DNA from: Aphrophora alni
Lineage: Eukaryota > Arthropoda > Insecta > Hemiptera > Aphrophoridae
Length of the DNA stretch: 64,000 nucleotides
Assembly (NCBI GenBank): GCA_963513935.1
Contig: OY740776.1
Location: 6,912,724-6,976,723, forward strand
Direction: 5' to 3'
In this document: positions 22,937 to 35,130 of the stretch, piece after piece
How positions within the stretch are numbered: position 1 is the first letter of the stretch
Layout of the letters: each line of letters begins with the position of its first letter
Made by a program: the position numbers and the translations under genes
The notes under the pieces: generated by a model
Database searches by the model: none
Told to the model about the DNA's origin: nothing
Seen by the model: the letters and a program-made list of their open reading frames with translations, nothing else

Positions 22937-23596
22937 ATTATACGTGTCCAAATAAACTGGCTTTAAATAAGCTATAAAATATCCAACACCCTTAACCTAT
23001 TTAGCCACACCGCTCTTCGATTTTCTCTTGGATATATATTGGGACTAATGTTTCTAACAAACTTCGCTCCCTAACCTGATTGCTCTGATCTTTTAACACT
23101 CTCACATTCCACCATCGGCATACCTTGGCAAAGCTCGCATACTTCACCAAGGTAACGGTTGTAGGTGGGGTCGGAGATTGATCTTTCGAAGTTAACAAAG
23201 GTAAGAAATGACCTTCACATTAAACATGCATTTATCTCTTGACCAATCAGAATGATTGAATGCAAGGTCTCGTGGTATATGGCACACCGCACCTGGATGG
23301 CGGGGGCGTAAATAAAAACCTGTAGTTTTATTTTTGAGGAGGTTTTTTTTCCTTCAGGCGTCCTGGTGTCCGTGATCAACGTCTACCGGCGTTGGTGGTG
23401 TAGATTTGATATTGGCAGAGTGTGTTGGAACGTTTGAACGCGTCATGATTGATACAGTAGACTGCCATCTTTGTTTTTGTCGTAGAAATTTAATAGGGGA
23501 TATTGTTTAAGAAACATCCAATGAGTCATTTATAAAAGTCATTTTATCCTGGTTTTGGTTATATTTGGTTTCGTGAAAAAAGCGCACAGCCCGTTA
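22937..23596. other. Non-coding stretch, nothing recognised
   Basis: 23230-23420 is relatively GC-rich (CACCTGGATGGCGGGGGCG, TCTACCGGCGTTGG) without a recognisable frame. The minus-strand frame 23001-23198 has no recognisable domain. Confidence 0.4.
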
Positions 23597-24412
23597 GGTT
23601 GATGTTTAACGAGGATGAGACAAGGGTTTCGTCCCGTTCAGTTTTACAAATGATTAAACAAACTAATTACATCATCTCGTCCCGACGAAAGTTTGACAAG
23701 GGTTGAAGAATAAATTTAAAAGTATTTTATCTAGTTTTACCAATTTCGATAAATACATTTTCATACGAGAAGTGTTATTACTATTAACATATTTTTTATA
23801 TTATATTATAACCTAACCTAACCTAGCGTACGTGCCAGGACGAGATGTTACTAGTGGGCAAGTAGAGAGTTCATCCCCCAACCCCACGCTCGTGGAATCG
23901 GGACGAGATGTTACTAGTGGGCAAGTAGAGAGTTCATCCCCCAACCCCACGCTCGTGGAATCGGGACGAGATGTTACGACACCGAGACAAGGGTCAACCG
24001 TTGAGGAAACAAAATGTGGCAGGCGAAAAAACCACACCGAGAACCCTCGCCTTGGTTTTGATTGGAAAGATTTGACTTAAGCAACAAATCAATTCATACT
24101 GTTTACATAAAACTTGACTTATAACCAATATTTACAGCAGTTTTAAATTTAAATAATGTTTAATTAGTAAAGTTTACATATGGAATTAAATAAAAATAAC
24201 AACTTCAGTTTTGGTCGAGTCAGGTTAGGTTAGGTTATAAGTCAGTTCCACTATTTGTAAGTTTTATGTAAACAGTAAGAATTGATTTGTTGCTTAAGTC
24301 AAATCTTTCTTGTCAACATCGAGGCGGGGGTTCCCGGTGTTGTAAGCTTCCCCTGTCAAATCTTGCTTCGTCAAGGGTTGACCCTCGTCTCACCCTCGTT
24401 AAACATCAACCT
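23597..24412. mobile_element. Composite fold-back with expanded left arm
   Basis: Outer ends AGGTTGATGTTTAACGAGG (from 23597) and CCTCGTTAAACATCAACCT (to 24412) are inverted. Inner arms 24045-24125 and 24228-24315 share AGATTTGACTTAAGC, AACAAATCAATTC and GTTTACATAAAACTT. The left half is longer because it holds the 63-bp tandem repeat. The motif GTCCCG/CGGGACGAG recurs. No transposase. Confidence 0.8.
23832..24000 (+). repeat. 63-bp tandem repeat, about 2.5 copies
   Basis: Starts of the unit GGACGAGATGTTAC at 23838, 23901 and 23964; unit includes TAGTGGGCAAGTAGAGAG and CCCAACCCCACGCTCGTGG. 63 bp equals 21 codons, so frames stay open on both strands (23832-24080 +, 23813-24037 -). The first two copies are nearly identical, indicating recent duplication. 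I do not regard the frames as genes. Confidence 0.93.
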
Positions 24413-26114
24413 GGCCGATTACGTGGGGGTTGGCTCGACACTTTGGGGAACTAGGGTCATCTGTTCAAACTCCTGCTTAATGAGCAACCCTTCTTGGAAT
24501 TGGAGGTGTTTGTTTGTTCGGTCAGCCGAAGAGCGACACTCAAGTGACGAGGTTCGTCGTCTGTCAGAATAGTATGACTTGTTATTCTCGGGTCTTGGCT
24601 AGTCCTTGGCTAACCTGGTATCCTTTAAAACTAATAACAGAAAGCACAATACCAATCATAACTATTCTGAACTCATAAGGCACTGTTGAAGTTTATTTTA
24701 AGTATCCAATTCGATGATATGTCATATTGTCGATGTGCTTTATGATTGCGGTGATCATACTACCTAACCTAACCTAACCTATACCCGCCCGACTGGTACC
24801 TGATGCGTCCCAATTTCCAGAAAGTGATTGCTATTGACTGGGGCGGCCAATATGTCGAGCTAACCCCACGTGGTCGGCTGTACGCTTTTAATCGCGTATT
24901 CGTGTATTCACCTCTGTCCTCTAATGATTTTGAGTAAACACAGAGGACTTCAAAAATTGTGTCTTAATCTTTCCGTCTTGTTCTACTCTAACAATACAAC
25001 AACGTAAACCGTTATTTTCAAAACGCGTTTAGAATAATTTGAAGGAACAACTCCCTTGTCAACTATTATTAGTCAAAGTTCAACGTGATTTATGGTCTTC
25101 CGAGCCGGATTATTTGCATAGTAAATCAGCCAATTGTCAGGTAGGTTAAACAGTTGTTTTATAACGAGAGACTTTCCTAGAACATATACCCACAGTCTTC
25201 TTTCATGCTAATGTGTTACAGACAAGTTAGAATACTGAGATAGATTCTCACAATGTAAACTAAATACCCTGCTTGTAGTGAGGGTACATATCAGGATGCG
25301 GATTTCTGTTGGGGTTCTTCTCTCTGCATGATTGCAGACATGCAGACTTTGGTGTTAATTTATGCAGATAAAAAAAAACTGCTTAAAATTAGTTACATTA
25401 TAATGAACCAGCATTTTTTGTTATACTCAGTTATACGGTAAGTTTACAATTGCAAATTTCGACCTCAGTGTTTTGAAGGAATAGTGAAAAAATTCAGCAA
25501 ACGCTTTTTTTATAAACACTTCAAACAATAAAAATCGGTTCAGTGGTTTGTAAGAACTCAGTGTTACAAAAATATTGCTTGCGTGTTAAATACATCGATT
25601 CTTTCTTTCCTTTTTATGTTTTAAATCGATTATGATCGAGAGATGTTTTGCCTTTAAACTCCAATGAAAACATCCTTTCAATCAATGTTCTGTCAACTTC
25701 TCTCCAATTAAAATCAATATTTTTGTAACTTTAATATCGACTCGTAAAATACTTGAAATGGAAACTAACGCTGTCCAAAACAAATTATCCGAGTTTACAA
25801 ATATCGATTTATTCACTTATCGATACTTTGATGACCGTGTCCTATCACGATCGTATCAGACTGTAAGATAGCGTAATGGTGTCAATTTGCTGATATGAAA
25901 TATCTTTATGATTACTGAAATATTGTTATTTAGATAAATAATCGATTAATCGAAATTAATCCACGAAATAATGTGCATTGTTCGACTGCAGTGGTGAATC
26001 AGTTTAGGAGATATAAAATCAAATGTAATATGATTATATAACGATGTGAGTTTCACTCAGTTTGTATCAGATTATTAGAAAATGTTTTTATTTGTTGTTT
26101 AAATCGAAAAACTC
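24413..26114. other. Non-coding stretch
   Basis: A (CCTAA)4 run at about 24762-24780. The frame at 24282-24572 starts in the fold-back arm and has no recognisable domain. Two ATCGAT/CGAT-rich patches (25600-25960). No gene. Confidence 0.45.
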
Positions 26115-26375
26115 TAAGGTTAGGTTAGGTTAGGTTAGATTATATTAGGTTAGGTTATGTTAGGTAATGTTAGGTTAGGTTAGGTTAGGTTAGGTAATGT
26201 TAGGTTAGGTTAGGCTACGTTATGTTAGGTTAGGTTAGGTTAGGTTATGTCAGGTTAGGTTATGTTAGGTTAGATTATCTTAGGTTAGGTTAGGTTATGT
26301 TATGTCAGGTTAGGTTATGTTAGGTAAAGTTAGGTTAGGTTAGGCTACGTTATGTTAGGTTAGGTTAGGTTAAAC
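26115..26375 (+). repeat. TTAGG-type array, irregular
   Basis: About 50 units of TTAGG with TTATG, TAATG, TCAGG and GCTACG variants. A block of about 100 bp with GGCTACGTTATG is duplicated (26210-26240 and 26341-26355). Orientation is opposite to the arrays at 16.5, 22.1 and 37.4 kb. Interstitial, not terminal. Confidence 0.95.
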
Positions 26376-26729
26376 GCGTAAATTGTATTTGATTAAACTG
26401 AGCTTTTAAGGTTGGATGCAAATTTAGGTTTCAATCATTAATCTCGACACTTGACTAAAATTTTAATGAAATCTGTTCAACTAATTTTGAGAAGTTACGT
26501 CTTTTGTAGCAGCCTCATCGCAAAATTTGTTATTTTTTTTTATGCATAACTCACGTACAGGAATTATTCGAGAGATGGGGACCAATATGTTTTGTTTTGG
26601 GTCCATAGAGGCTACATTTGAGCAAATTTTAACAATTGCTATTTCCGTTTTATCAAATAATTTTTTTGTCCTTGTGGCAGAAACCCCGATTTTTTCCCCC
26701 TTTGTTGTTTAAAGGGGGAAATTCTGTCT
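26376..26729. other. Non-coding stretch, nothing recognised
   Basis: The frame 26527-26712 has no recognisable domain. Confidence 0.4.
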
Positions 26730-26825
26730 TCATCGTCTTATAAAAAATTAAGAAAAGAGCAAAAACTAAAACCTTTGGCTCTCAAATACTCTAATAGCGT
26801 CAGAGTTGGAACAGAACAAAAAAAA
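26730..26825 (+). repeat. Dispersed repeat F3, partial
   Basis: CTTCATCGTCTTATAAAAAA, then CTCAAATACTCTAATAGCG and TCAGAGTTGGAACAGAAC, matching the F3 core. Confidence 0.7.
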
Positions 26826-27224
26826 ATTTCTTTGGTTATTGTTTTCAAATTTGAACAAAATACAATTATAATCTGTAAATCCGCTTTATGTTCTTCCAAC
26901 AAAATCTTACATATGAATTGAAATGTGTGACTGTGAAAACTACTTACCAAAAAAGTGATATTCTGAAATGATGTCTGTACGTGCAGTGTTCTAAAAGTCA
27001 AACCTGTGAACAGATTTTAATGAAATTAGCGAAGTGTGTATTTCCTGACTCTATAACTGGATTTAAAAAAATCCTTAAAATTTGAATGTAGTTATTATAA
27101 GAAAAATACTAAAAATTACAATTTTATAAAAAATTTCTTTAGCTCAAGTCTTTAAGATCCTAAAATTAAAACGTATTTAGGGCGCCATCTCTCCAAAAAT
27201 TCTGTGTTATTAGTAAAAAAAAGG
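26826..27224. other. Non-coding stretch, nothing recognised
   Basis: AT-rich; the minus-strand frame 26738-27001 overlaps F3 and is not credible. Confidence 0.4.
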
Positions 27225-27670
27225 TGAAGGGACAGTTATTTTTATTAAGTCGAAGTCTTTTAAGCGGCATGTAAATTGTACAGACAGACAAACACGCGCG
27301 TGAAATTATAAGGGTCTTTGGTTTTACCTACCCTAATAAAGAAAAATCAATGAAAATGAATCCATCTTTTAAAGACATCTGAATTGTTTGTTTCACGTCT
27401 CACAAACACTTTTAAAACTTACACGATACGCATTTCTCATTGTGTTGATAGTTTTTGCCCTTAACTACCCCAAGGTGATTATTTATTACCGCTATATTTT
27501 TCCTATATGTGGGACAATACAAAGAATATAACTGGAAAGTTTGAAATATATAGGATTTATCGTCTTGTCTGTGTAAACGGGTTGCGACTTGTAGACAGAC
27601 AAACGGGGTGACACGCGTTTTATTTACAAGGGTCTTTGGTTTTACTTACAGACCTTAAAAACAAATGTAT
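27225..27670 (-). mobile_element. Dispersed repeat F2, two modules, inverted
   Basis: GACAGACAAACACGCGCGTG, GGTCTTTGGTTTTACCTA, then CCTATATGTGGGACAATAC, TTATCGTCTTGTCTGTG and GGTCTTTGGTTTTACTTA. Same order as the reverse complement of 15290-16110. Confidence 0.75.
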
Positions 27671-28424
27671 CTACCACGGGGGTATTATAAAACACTCTAC
27701 AGATTTCGTTCAAACTTTAATGAAACATCAAAATTATTGACCAAATTCGTTGTGCAAAATCGCAAGGATATTACAGTTAAACAATAATTGGGAAAAACAA
27801 AATTGAACTTTGACCCCCGTTTTAAAATCTCGGTTTTTATTGAAAACGCGCACACAATGTTTAAAACACTAGCTAAATAATCTTAATAACAATTATTTAT
27901 GTTTCTTTATGTCACTATTAAATTCTAAATTATCCAACAAAACAATGAAAAACTGCTTAGCGATAATACCCAATGTGCTGAAATTAATTATAATCTGTCG
28001 TCCCGTTTTGGTGGAAAACTACAATGACAACAAATAGTCAAAGTGGCAAAATAGACTTTTCTTTAATTCAGAGAACTTCAAACAAAATATTTTCACTTAA
28101 AAATAATTTTTATTTTATTAGATCATAAAAGTTAAGTTATGTATTGAAGTAAAAATTAAATTAATAATTTTAGCGAATTCACGTTCGTTTCCACGTCAAT
28201 TCGTTCAAACGTTGGCACCCCTTGAAAACGTTGAATTTCTCCGGCAACCAAGCTAAAAGCAAAAACCATCATTTTGTTATTAACAGTGGGAAAAGTATAG
28301 GAAAGTATTTTCTCTTCGGACGGCGCCATTTTAACTGAGAACCAGTTGTCCCCACTTCGCCTGAGGGAAACATTCTTCAGCTAAGCCGCCAGTTGGTGTA
28401 TTGCTCGACGTTCACTATCCGAAT
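27671..28424. other. Non-coding stretch, nothing recognised
   Basis: 28190-28420 is less AT-rich and non-repetitive (GGCGCCATTTTAACTGAG, CTAAGCCGCCAGTTGG) but gives no recognisable frame. Confidence 0.4.
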
Positions 28425-30265
28425 GAATTGCTGTGGCTTTTAAAAATCAATGAATTAAAATCGTTTGTTATAGGTTAGAATGTTAACTTATCGCAATCCA
28501 TTTTGTCGTCACAATTTTGTGGTTATAACAGCTGTTAACACATAATGAATTATAGGTTAGAAATTAAAACAGCTGTTAACTTATCGGCAGCCATTTTGTC
28601 GTCACAATGTTGTGGTTATAACAGCTGTTAAACACATAATGAATTATAGGTTAGAATTTAAAACAGATGGTAACTTATCGGCAGCCATTTTGCCGTCACA
28701 ATTTTGTGGTTATAACTGCTGTTAAAACATAATGAATTAAAATCGTTTCTTTTAGGTTAGAATTTAAAAAACAGCTGTTAGCTTATCATCAGCCATTTTG
28801 TCGTCACAATGTTGTGGTTATAACAGCTGTTAACACATAATGAATTATAGGTTAGAATTTAAAACAGCTGTAAACTTATCGGCAGCCATTTTGTCGTCAC
28901 AGTTTTGTGGTTATAATAGCTGTTAACACATAATGAATTATAGGTTAGAATTTAAAACAGCTGTAAACTTATCGGCAGCCATTTTGTCGTCACAGTTTTG
29001 TGGTTATAATAGCTGTTAACACATAATGAATTATAGGTTAGAATTTAAAACAGCTGTAAACTTATCGGCAGCCATTTTGTCGTCACAGTTTTGTGGTTAT
29101 AACAGCTGTTAACACATAATGAATTATAGGTTAGAATTTAAAACAGCTGTTAACTTATCGGCAGACATTTTGTCGTCACAATTTTGTGGTTATAACAGCT
29201 GTTAAATACATAATGAATTATAGGTTAGATTAAAACAGCTGTTAACTTATCGGCAGCCATTTTGTCATCGCAATTTTGTGGTTATAACAGCTGTTAACAC
29301 ATAATGAATTATAGGTTAGAATTTAAAACAGCTGTTAACTTATCGGCAGCCATTTTGTTGTCACAATTTTGTGGTTATAACTGCTGTTAAAACATAATGA
29401 ATTAAAATCGTTTCTTTTAGGTTAGAATTTAAAAAACAGCTGTTAACTTATCGGCAGCCATTTTGTCGCCACAGTTTTGTGGTTATAACAGCTCTTAACA
29501 CATAATGAATTATAGGTTAGAATTTAAAACAGCTGTAAACTTATCGGCAGCCATTTTGTCGTCACAGTTTTGTGGTTATAACAGCTGTTGTTAACACATA
29601 ATGAATTATAGGTTAAAATTTAAAACAGCTGTCAACTTATCGGCAGCCATTTTTTCATCACAATGTTGTGGTTATAACAGCTGTTAACACATAATGAATT
29701 ATAGGTTAGAATTTAAAACAGCTGTTAACTTATCATCAGCCATTTTGTCGCCACAGTTTTGTGGTTATAACAGCTCTTAACACATAATGAATTATAGGTT
29801 AGAATTTAAAACAGCTGTAAACTTATCTGCAGCCATTTTGTCGTCACAGTTTTGTGGTTATAACAGTTGTTAACACATAATGAATTATAGGTTAAAATTT
29901 AAAACAGCTGTTAACTTATCGGCAGCCATTTTGCCGTCACAATGTTGGGGTTATAACAGCTGTTAAACACATAATGAATTATAGGTTAGAATTTAAAACA
30001 GCTGTTAACTTATCGGCAGCCATTTTGCCGTCACAATGTTGTGGTTATAACAGCTGTTAAACACATAATGAATTATAGGTTAGAATTTAAAACAGCTGTT
30101 AACTTATCGGCAGACATTTTGTCGTCACAATTTTGTGGTTATAACAGCTGTTATCACATAATGATATAAAACATAATTTGTTTTATCTTAAAATTTAAAA
30201 TAGCTGTTAATTTATCAGCAGCCATTTTGTCGATGCCAGATTTGAGGTTATATAACAGCTGTTAA
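28425..30265 (+). repeat. 93-bp satellite, about 20 copies
   Basis: Unit order: CACATAATGAATTATAGG, TTAGAATTTAAAACAGCTG, TTAACTTATCGGCAGCCATT, TTGTCGTCACAATTTTGTGG, TTATAACAGCTGTTAA. Each unit has two CAGCTG palindromes (E-box form), usually in AACAGCTGTTAAC context, and one GCCATTTTGT. Some neighbouring copies share private variants (CAGTTTTG with CTGTAAAC; CCGTCAC with TTAAACAC), evidence of block duplication. One longer variant carrying AAATCGTTTCTTTTAGG recurs at about 28735 and 29400. Edges decay at both ends. Confidence 0.95.
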
Positions 30266-31233
30266 CACATTTTGTATAATTTTAGTTGAATAGACAAATA
30301 TTCCAATCTATGTACAGTATGTCCCATAACCGATTTAACCGATTTGGTTGAATTTTTTAGACATGTATGAACGCATACCACAGAATATTCAAGTAAATAT
30401 CTTGCAAAAAACAAAATGGCGGCTGTTTAAAATAAAATACACATTTTATAGGCAATTATCTTATTTTTATTAACAGCTGTTATTATTTTTTTTATGGAGT
30501 AGTTTTTAAATTGTACTGTATGAAACAGATCCATTAGCTAACCTCTTTTTATTGTTTACATTGTTTCAAATCATTTTTCTTTAACACATCCTTCTCTGCT
30601 AGATATATTTATTTCTAAGGAATGATTAACGTATAATTTTTAAATTGTATCAGTTTCAAAATGGCGGCAAAATATCAGTTTATTCTACGGTTTTCATGTT
30701 ATTTTGAATAGAAAACGTTTTACTGGTCGCCATTTTGAAACCGATAAAGATACAAATTTCAAATTTTACCTGAATATAGTTGTTATTAAAATAAAATTAT
30801 ATACCAAATTTTATAGCTCTATCTTAAACCGTTCTTTAGAAATAAAGTATTTTATAAAAAAAACAGATACAAAACTAAGTTTTGAGCATATGTACGTAAA
30901 CGTTTTTGCTTATTCTCAGGTCCCCCCCCCCGTAAAGCGTAGAAATACTTTCCACGCGACTTCGTTACGCTTATAACCACGCCTAAACTGAGAATATCCC
31001 ACCACAAAGTTACCGTTGAAATATACTTCTCAGAAGTTATCAAGGAATGCATTCAAATGGTATTGCGTCGATTTGATTTTCTTAGGCGACATAATATCTG
31101 GAACTATGATATGACGGCAGGAAATGAGTTGCATAAGATATTTTACTATGACATATCTGATTTAATCATTTAATATCAGATATAAGTGATGCGTGGAAAT
31201 AAAAGTCAAGCGTGTGTTGATATCACACGAGTT
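30266..31233. other. Non-coding stretch with ATGGCGG blocks
   Basis: AAAATGGCGGC at 30412-30424 and 30658-30668; CCATTTTGAAACC at 30730. GTACAGTATGTCCCATAACC at about 30311 resembles an ACAGGGTGTCCC edge. C10 run at 30921-30930. The open frame 30704-30976 has no recognisable domain. Confidence 0.5.
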
Positions 31234-31235
31234 AA

Positions 31236-31241
31236 GGGAGG

Positions 31242-31304
<63 letters not shown>

Positions 31305-31376
31305 GGGAGGGAGAGAGGGGAGAGGAGAGAGAAAGAGAGAGGGGGTAGAGGAGAGAGGGGGGAGGGAGAGAGAGAA
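31236..31376 (+). repeat. (GA)n microsatellite, impure
   Basis: About 65 bp pure GA followed by GGGAGGGAGAGAGG-type interruptions. Frames 31162-31386 (-) and 31186-31530 (+) are low-complexity artefacts. Confidence 0.96.
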
Positions 31377-31384
31377 ATTTCGTC

Positions 31385-32845
31385 AATCCATCATTTTGTT
31401 TTTTTTTTTACAAAAAAGTTCTAACTTTGAAAATATCGAGTTCAAATTTTATGTACACATTTTTTTATGTAAAGTTTTACCAAAAACAAAGAATTTATTT
31501 CGTATCTTTTTCAAAATGGCTGCGGTTTAAAAATTTTGACGTCGGATATCTTAAAACCAGTTAACTTTAACTAAAAGTTTCCTTTTTAATGACAAAGAAA
31601 ATGGTTTTTGTATTTTTACTGTAGCTCGAAGGATAATCGTATTATCAACCCAAAACTCCAAAACCATATTTTTTCAAATTCTGACAATTTTTGAAAGTAT
31701 TTTCGGATTTTACAACAAATTTTTTAACTTTTTCGTTCTTGGGTATTAATTTGACAACCCTAATCGTTTAGGAGATAAATGTGTCTTTCAAAAATAAATG
31801 TTTGTAAACGTTTTTTTCGTACTTCCAATTGTTCCATCACGTTGAAAATTTAATCAGGCATAGTGTAGGAAGTGTAAATACCAATGCAGGACTAATAAGA
31901 AATAATTAAAAAGAAATTAATTTTACTTTTTGATGATAACTTAATTACCCTTCAAGCTACAATGAAAATGTAAAGGGATATTTTGCTTGTCATTAAAAAA
32001 GGAAACTGTTTTTGTCTACAGTTGTTGACAAAGTGGCATTTTGTTCATTTAAATTAGTTTGCAAAACAGCTGATTTCTCAACAGTTTCACTTTGCCCACT
32101 ACTTTGCTCACTCCGAATGGCAACCGAAAAAAACGAAATTTAGGTTACGTTTATTTGAATTATTGATTTATAATATACAGGAAATGTCCCGTATGTAGGT
32201 TAGATTAATTCTTACATGTAAAATAACATAAATAAACAACAAAACAACGTTTTAAAGTTGAAAAAGGATATAATTATTAATGAAGATGATTGACAGTGTA
32301 TGTACACGGAGAGTATTTTTCGTTTGCCGAGTTTTGAAGTAGGCAATCCCGTTTCCTCAACAATACACCTAAGTTATTTGTAATATTCATAAATAACCTC
32401 AGTTTTGACGTGAGAACTTCTACTCATTGGAGCACATATTTCATTTGTAGGTATGTTATTATTTGTCACAAAATAACAACTGTAGACAAAGTATAATGTG
32501 CAATTCGTGAGCAAAGTGTCTTTTTTAAACTCGATAAAATTGACGCACTCGGCAAGCCTCGTGCGTCAACATTTTTCTCTCGTTTAAAAAAGTGCCACTT
32601 TGCCCACTAGTTGCACAAATAACTTTTGTCTCTTGTAAATTTTTTATAAAGATAACGGTTTTCGAGATATTCGTCGTTAAAAATGTTAATCGCCCGCCAT
32701 TTTGAAAATACACGAAATAAATTTGTCGTTTTTGGTGCACAAAATTGCGTATACCAAATCTGAACTCAATATTCTATCTACTTACAAAGTTATAAATTTT
32801 TTAGTAAAAAAACAAAATGGCGGATAGACTGAAAACAGCACGATA
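31385..32845. mobile_element. Large fold-back, ~240-bp arms, ~1 kb centre
   Basis: Left arm 31389-31620 and right arm 32605-32845 are inverted and diverged. Shared: ATTTATTTCGT, TTTTCAAAATGGC, CGAATATC / GATATTCG, GAGTTCAAATTT and CATTTTGTTTTTTT. The centre holds a second inverted pair, TTTGTCTACAGTTGTT (about 32003) and AACAACTGTAGACAAAG (about 32475), and a compact hairpin at 32511-32603. A partial third copy of the arm is at 63520-63670. No coding capacity. Confidence 0.82.
32511..32603. other. Compact hairpin with ~38-bp arms and 12-nt loop
   Basis: Left arm contains GCAAAGTG, TTTTTTAAACTCG and ATTGACGCAC; right arm contains GTGCGTCAA, CTCGTTTAAAAAAG and CACTTTGCCC. The loop is about TCGGCAAGCCTC. 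Mismatches are few and spread along the stem. Transcribed, it would form a miRNA-precursor-sized hairpin, but it may equally be a small nested MITE. Confidence 0.7.
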
Positions 32846-33020
32846 GGACTAAATATTGTAGTAATTTTTGGATAGTTTAGAAGCGTCAGTGTAGGGAAAC
32901 AAAAAGAATTGGTCAAGAAAGACCTGTTAGGAAAGATGAAAAAGAGGGATCTACCTGAAGAGTAAATAAAACATGTAGATCCAACTAGGTTCCTTCGGGA
33001 ATACCACTATAACTGAGCCA
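32846..33020 (+). repeat. Dispersed repeat F3 copy
   Basis: GAAGCGTCAGTGTAGGG, AATTGGTCAAGAAAGACC, TGTTAGGAAAGATG, GTAGATCCAACTAGG: the full F3 core. Confidence 0.75.
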
Positions 33021-34660
33021 AGGGATACTTGAAACCCTCAAACAAATCGTCCAACGGCAAACCTACGTCAGCACAGCTCATATTACAAAACCCTGATACA
33101 TCGAACCCGTAACAAATTGTAAAAAATATATTTCCCATTAAAAATTTCACTAAAAACACACCTAATGTAATTCAATCTCGCCGAAATTAAATTACCACCA
33201 AAAAAAACAACCTAATTACATAGCTCAGTTTCCGTGTATTACCCAACTAAGGAGAGTGAAAACAATTATCAACGCCTTCCAAACAAACACCGCTGGACCA
33301 TTGAATAGAATCTATAAATTGACTAGCGTGCTTTGGTTATGAATCATCGGCGAGCTGAGTCTGAGTCATAAAAGATGCGGCCGTTAAATTCTGCTGATAA
33401 AAATACAATATGCTGTGATTTGTGACTAACTTGGAAATAAATATGTACAAGATAATACTATTAGTATTGGGAGATAATGTTTGTGTGGAATTGATGACGT
33501 GTTGAGTAAAAAAAAAACCCGTATGGAGATAAGATTCTTTTTTAAATGGCGATTATTTTTTTCGTGGGGACTATTTTTATATGGTAAACTGTTAATGTGA
33601 TATTAAAAGGAGGACAGTTGTTATTTACTATGGGTTAAAAATTTTCTGCGAACTGTACAATTGTCATTTTCCAACATGGCTGTCAATTTTTTAATTTCTA
33701 TAGGAACCCCTATTGTATATAGTGTTTTGGATTCTCTACACAATTCTAAGACTTTTTTATTCTTGATTATTTTTTGATAAATCTACTCGTTTAGAAGTAA
33801 TAGGCGCTTAAAGTTTAAATAATCCCTTTTGTGGTATAAATTTCCCGATCCCTTCAGACCAATAACCACTCCACATAACCAAGTTTTAATAAGTTAATTA
33901 TAATAAACTAAAAAGGGACAGCTTAAAATTAATTATTAGAAGTAACTGCAAACAACTCAAATTGAAATATTGGCTGTTGAGACTATTAGCAACTAATTTA
34001 AAGATATTTCCGCGGTGCGACAGACTATTTGGCATTTCCGAGATGTCGTAAACGCCATTACCAACCTAACCCGATGTAATAATTTTGAAAAATCTTCTGA
34101 ACAAGCTAATTAAATTACCGTGGCACCACACTCTATTTCAGCCTGATTCAACCTGATTCCTACATCTTTGAATATTCTGTGAAAACGAAAAAAACATCCA
34201 CATTTATACATTTGATAGTTTTATCACTTTGCACTCGCCCATTTCTACCAACCTGACAAACAAAAGACCTATTCAATACTTTCTACTCAGACTGTACCTC
34301 ATATACTTTGATATGTATCTCGACCATTAGCGTGTGCTAACTGACACTATGTTCTAATGGACTTTTCCTACTAATTACTACCTATAGTTGCGTTACTTAT
34401 ATAGCTGTTACGAAATTTTAAACAACAATTTTGTCGCCGCCGTACTTCCTAATTTACGAAATCGTAAAGGTGTGTAATTCAAGAATTATTTTTGCGACTA
34501 TAATTTCCAAAATAATAGGGAAAGTTTGTGTCTAATACTTGTATAGGGTGATACAATATTCATGTGTATAGCTAATACGTAAAATATAAGTGGTAGTTTG
34601 TTCTCGTGTTTCCTTAAGAGATAAAAGTAAATATGACCACCCTAACCAATTTCTTACAAA
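33021..34660. other. Non-coding stretch with inverted-repeat halves
   Basis: 33650-33810 is a half-copy related to the fold-back at 3005-3605 (TTTGGATTCT, ACACAATTCTAAGAC). 33836-33915 is mirrored at 36058-36142: CCCTTCAGACCAATAACC and ACTCCA are shared in opposite orientation. 33330-33400 is non-repetitive and slightly GC-rich with no clear frame. Confidence 0.5.
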
Positions 34661-34664
34661 ATTT

Positions 34665-34910
34665 ATTGTAGTATTTCGGTAGTATGTGTTTTAAATTTAA
34701 CCTCAATCAAGCATATAAGCCTGTAAGGTTAGGTTAGGTCCCGTAGCGTAACATTTAAAACAAAATTTTCAATATTATTTGGGCGCTCGGGGCAATTTCA
34801 GCATTTCTAGTCTTGCTATGCAACCCTTCCTAATCCTCTAATGAGCGGGGCAGTTTCATCGTTTCAAAAGTACCCAAAATGTCGGGGCAGTTTCACTACG
34901 CCCTTTCTTA
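34665..34910 (+). mobile_element. Dispersed repeat F8, single arm
   Basis: TTCGGTAGTATGTGTTTTAA, AAGCATATAAGCCTGTAAGG, GGGGCAATTTCAGCATTTCT, AGTCTTGC and GCGGGGCAGTTTCATCG match one side of the inverted repeat at 53527-53812. Confidence 0.8.
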
Positions 34911-34919
34911 ATGTGTACA

Positions 34920-35130
34920 AGAGAAAAGGTCATCATCGCCTAGAAGAAAAAAATGATAAAAGAGCGTAAAATGATGACCCTTTACCCTACGAAGATTAAT
35001 AGAGAACAAGAGTTGTTCAAGTGAATAGAAAGAGAGATTAAACCCACTACTAGATGGAGGAAGTGTAAATACAGTTATAGTATCTCAGGATTGCCAACTT
35101 CAACTCACTAAAGTCCCTCTTAAACACACT
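34920..35130 (+). repeat. Dispersed repeat F3 copy
   Basis: GGTCATCATCGCC, AGAGAACAAGAGTTG, TTCAAGTGAATAGAAAGAG, and a diverged tail. Confidence 0.65.

Noticed and set aside
26115..26375. True telomere end
   Set aside because: The array is short, degenerate and flanked by ordinary sequence on both sides, so it is interstitial.
28425..30265. CRISPR array
   Set aside because: Units are 93 bp with no unique spacers between identical short repeats, in a eukaryotic setting; it is a satellite.
31162..31530. Ser/Leu-rich and Arg/Glu-rich frames
   Set aside because: Products of a GA/CT microsatellite read on each strand.
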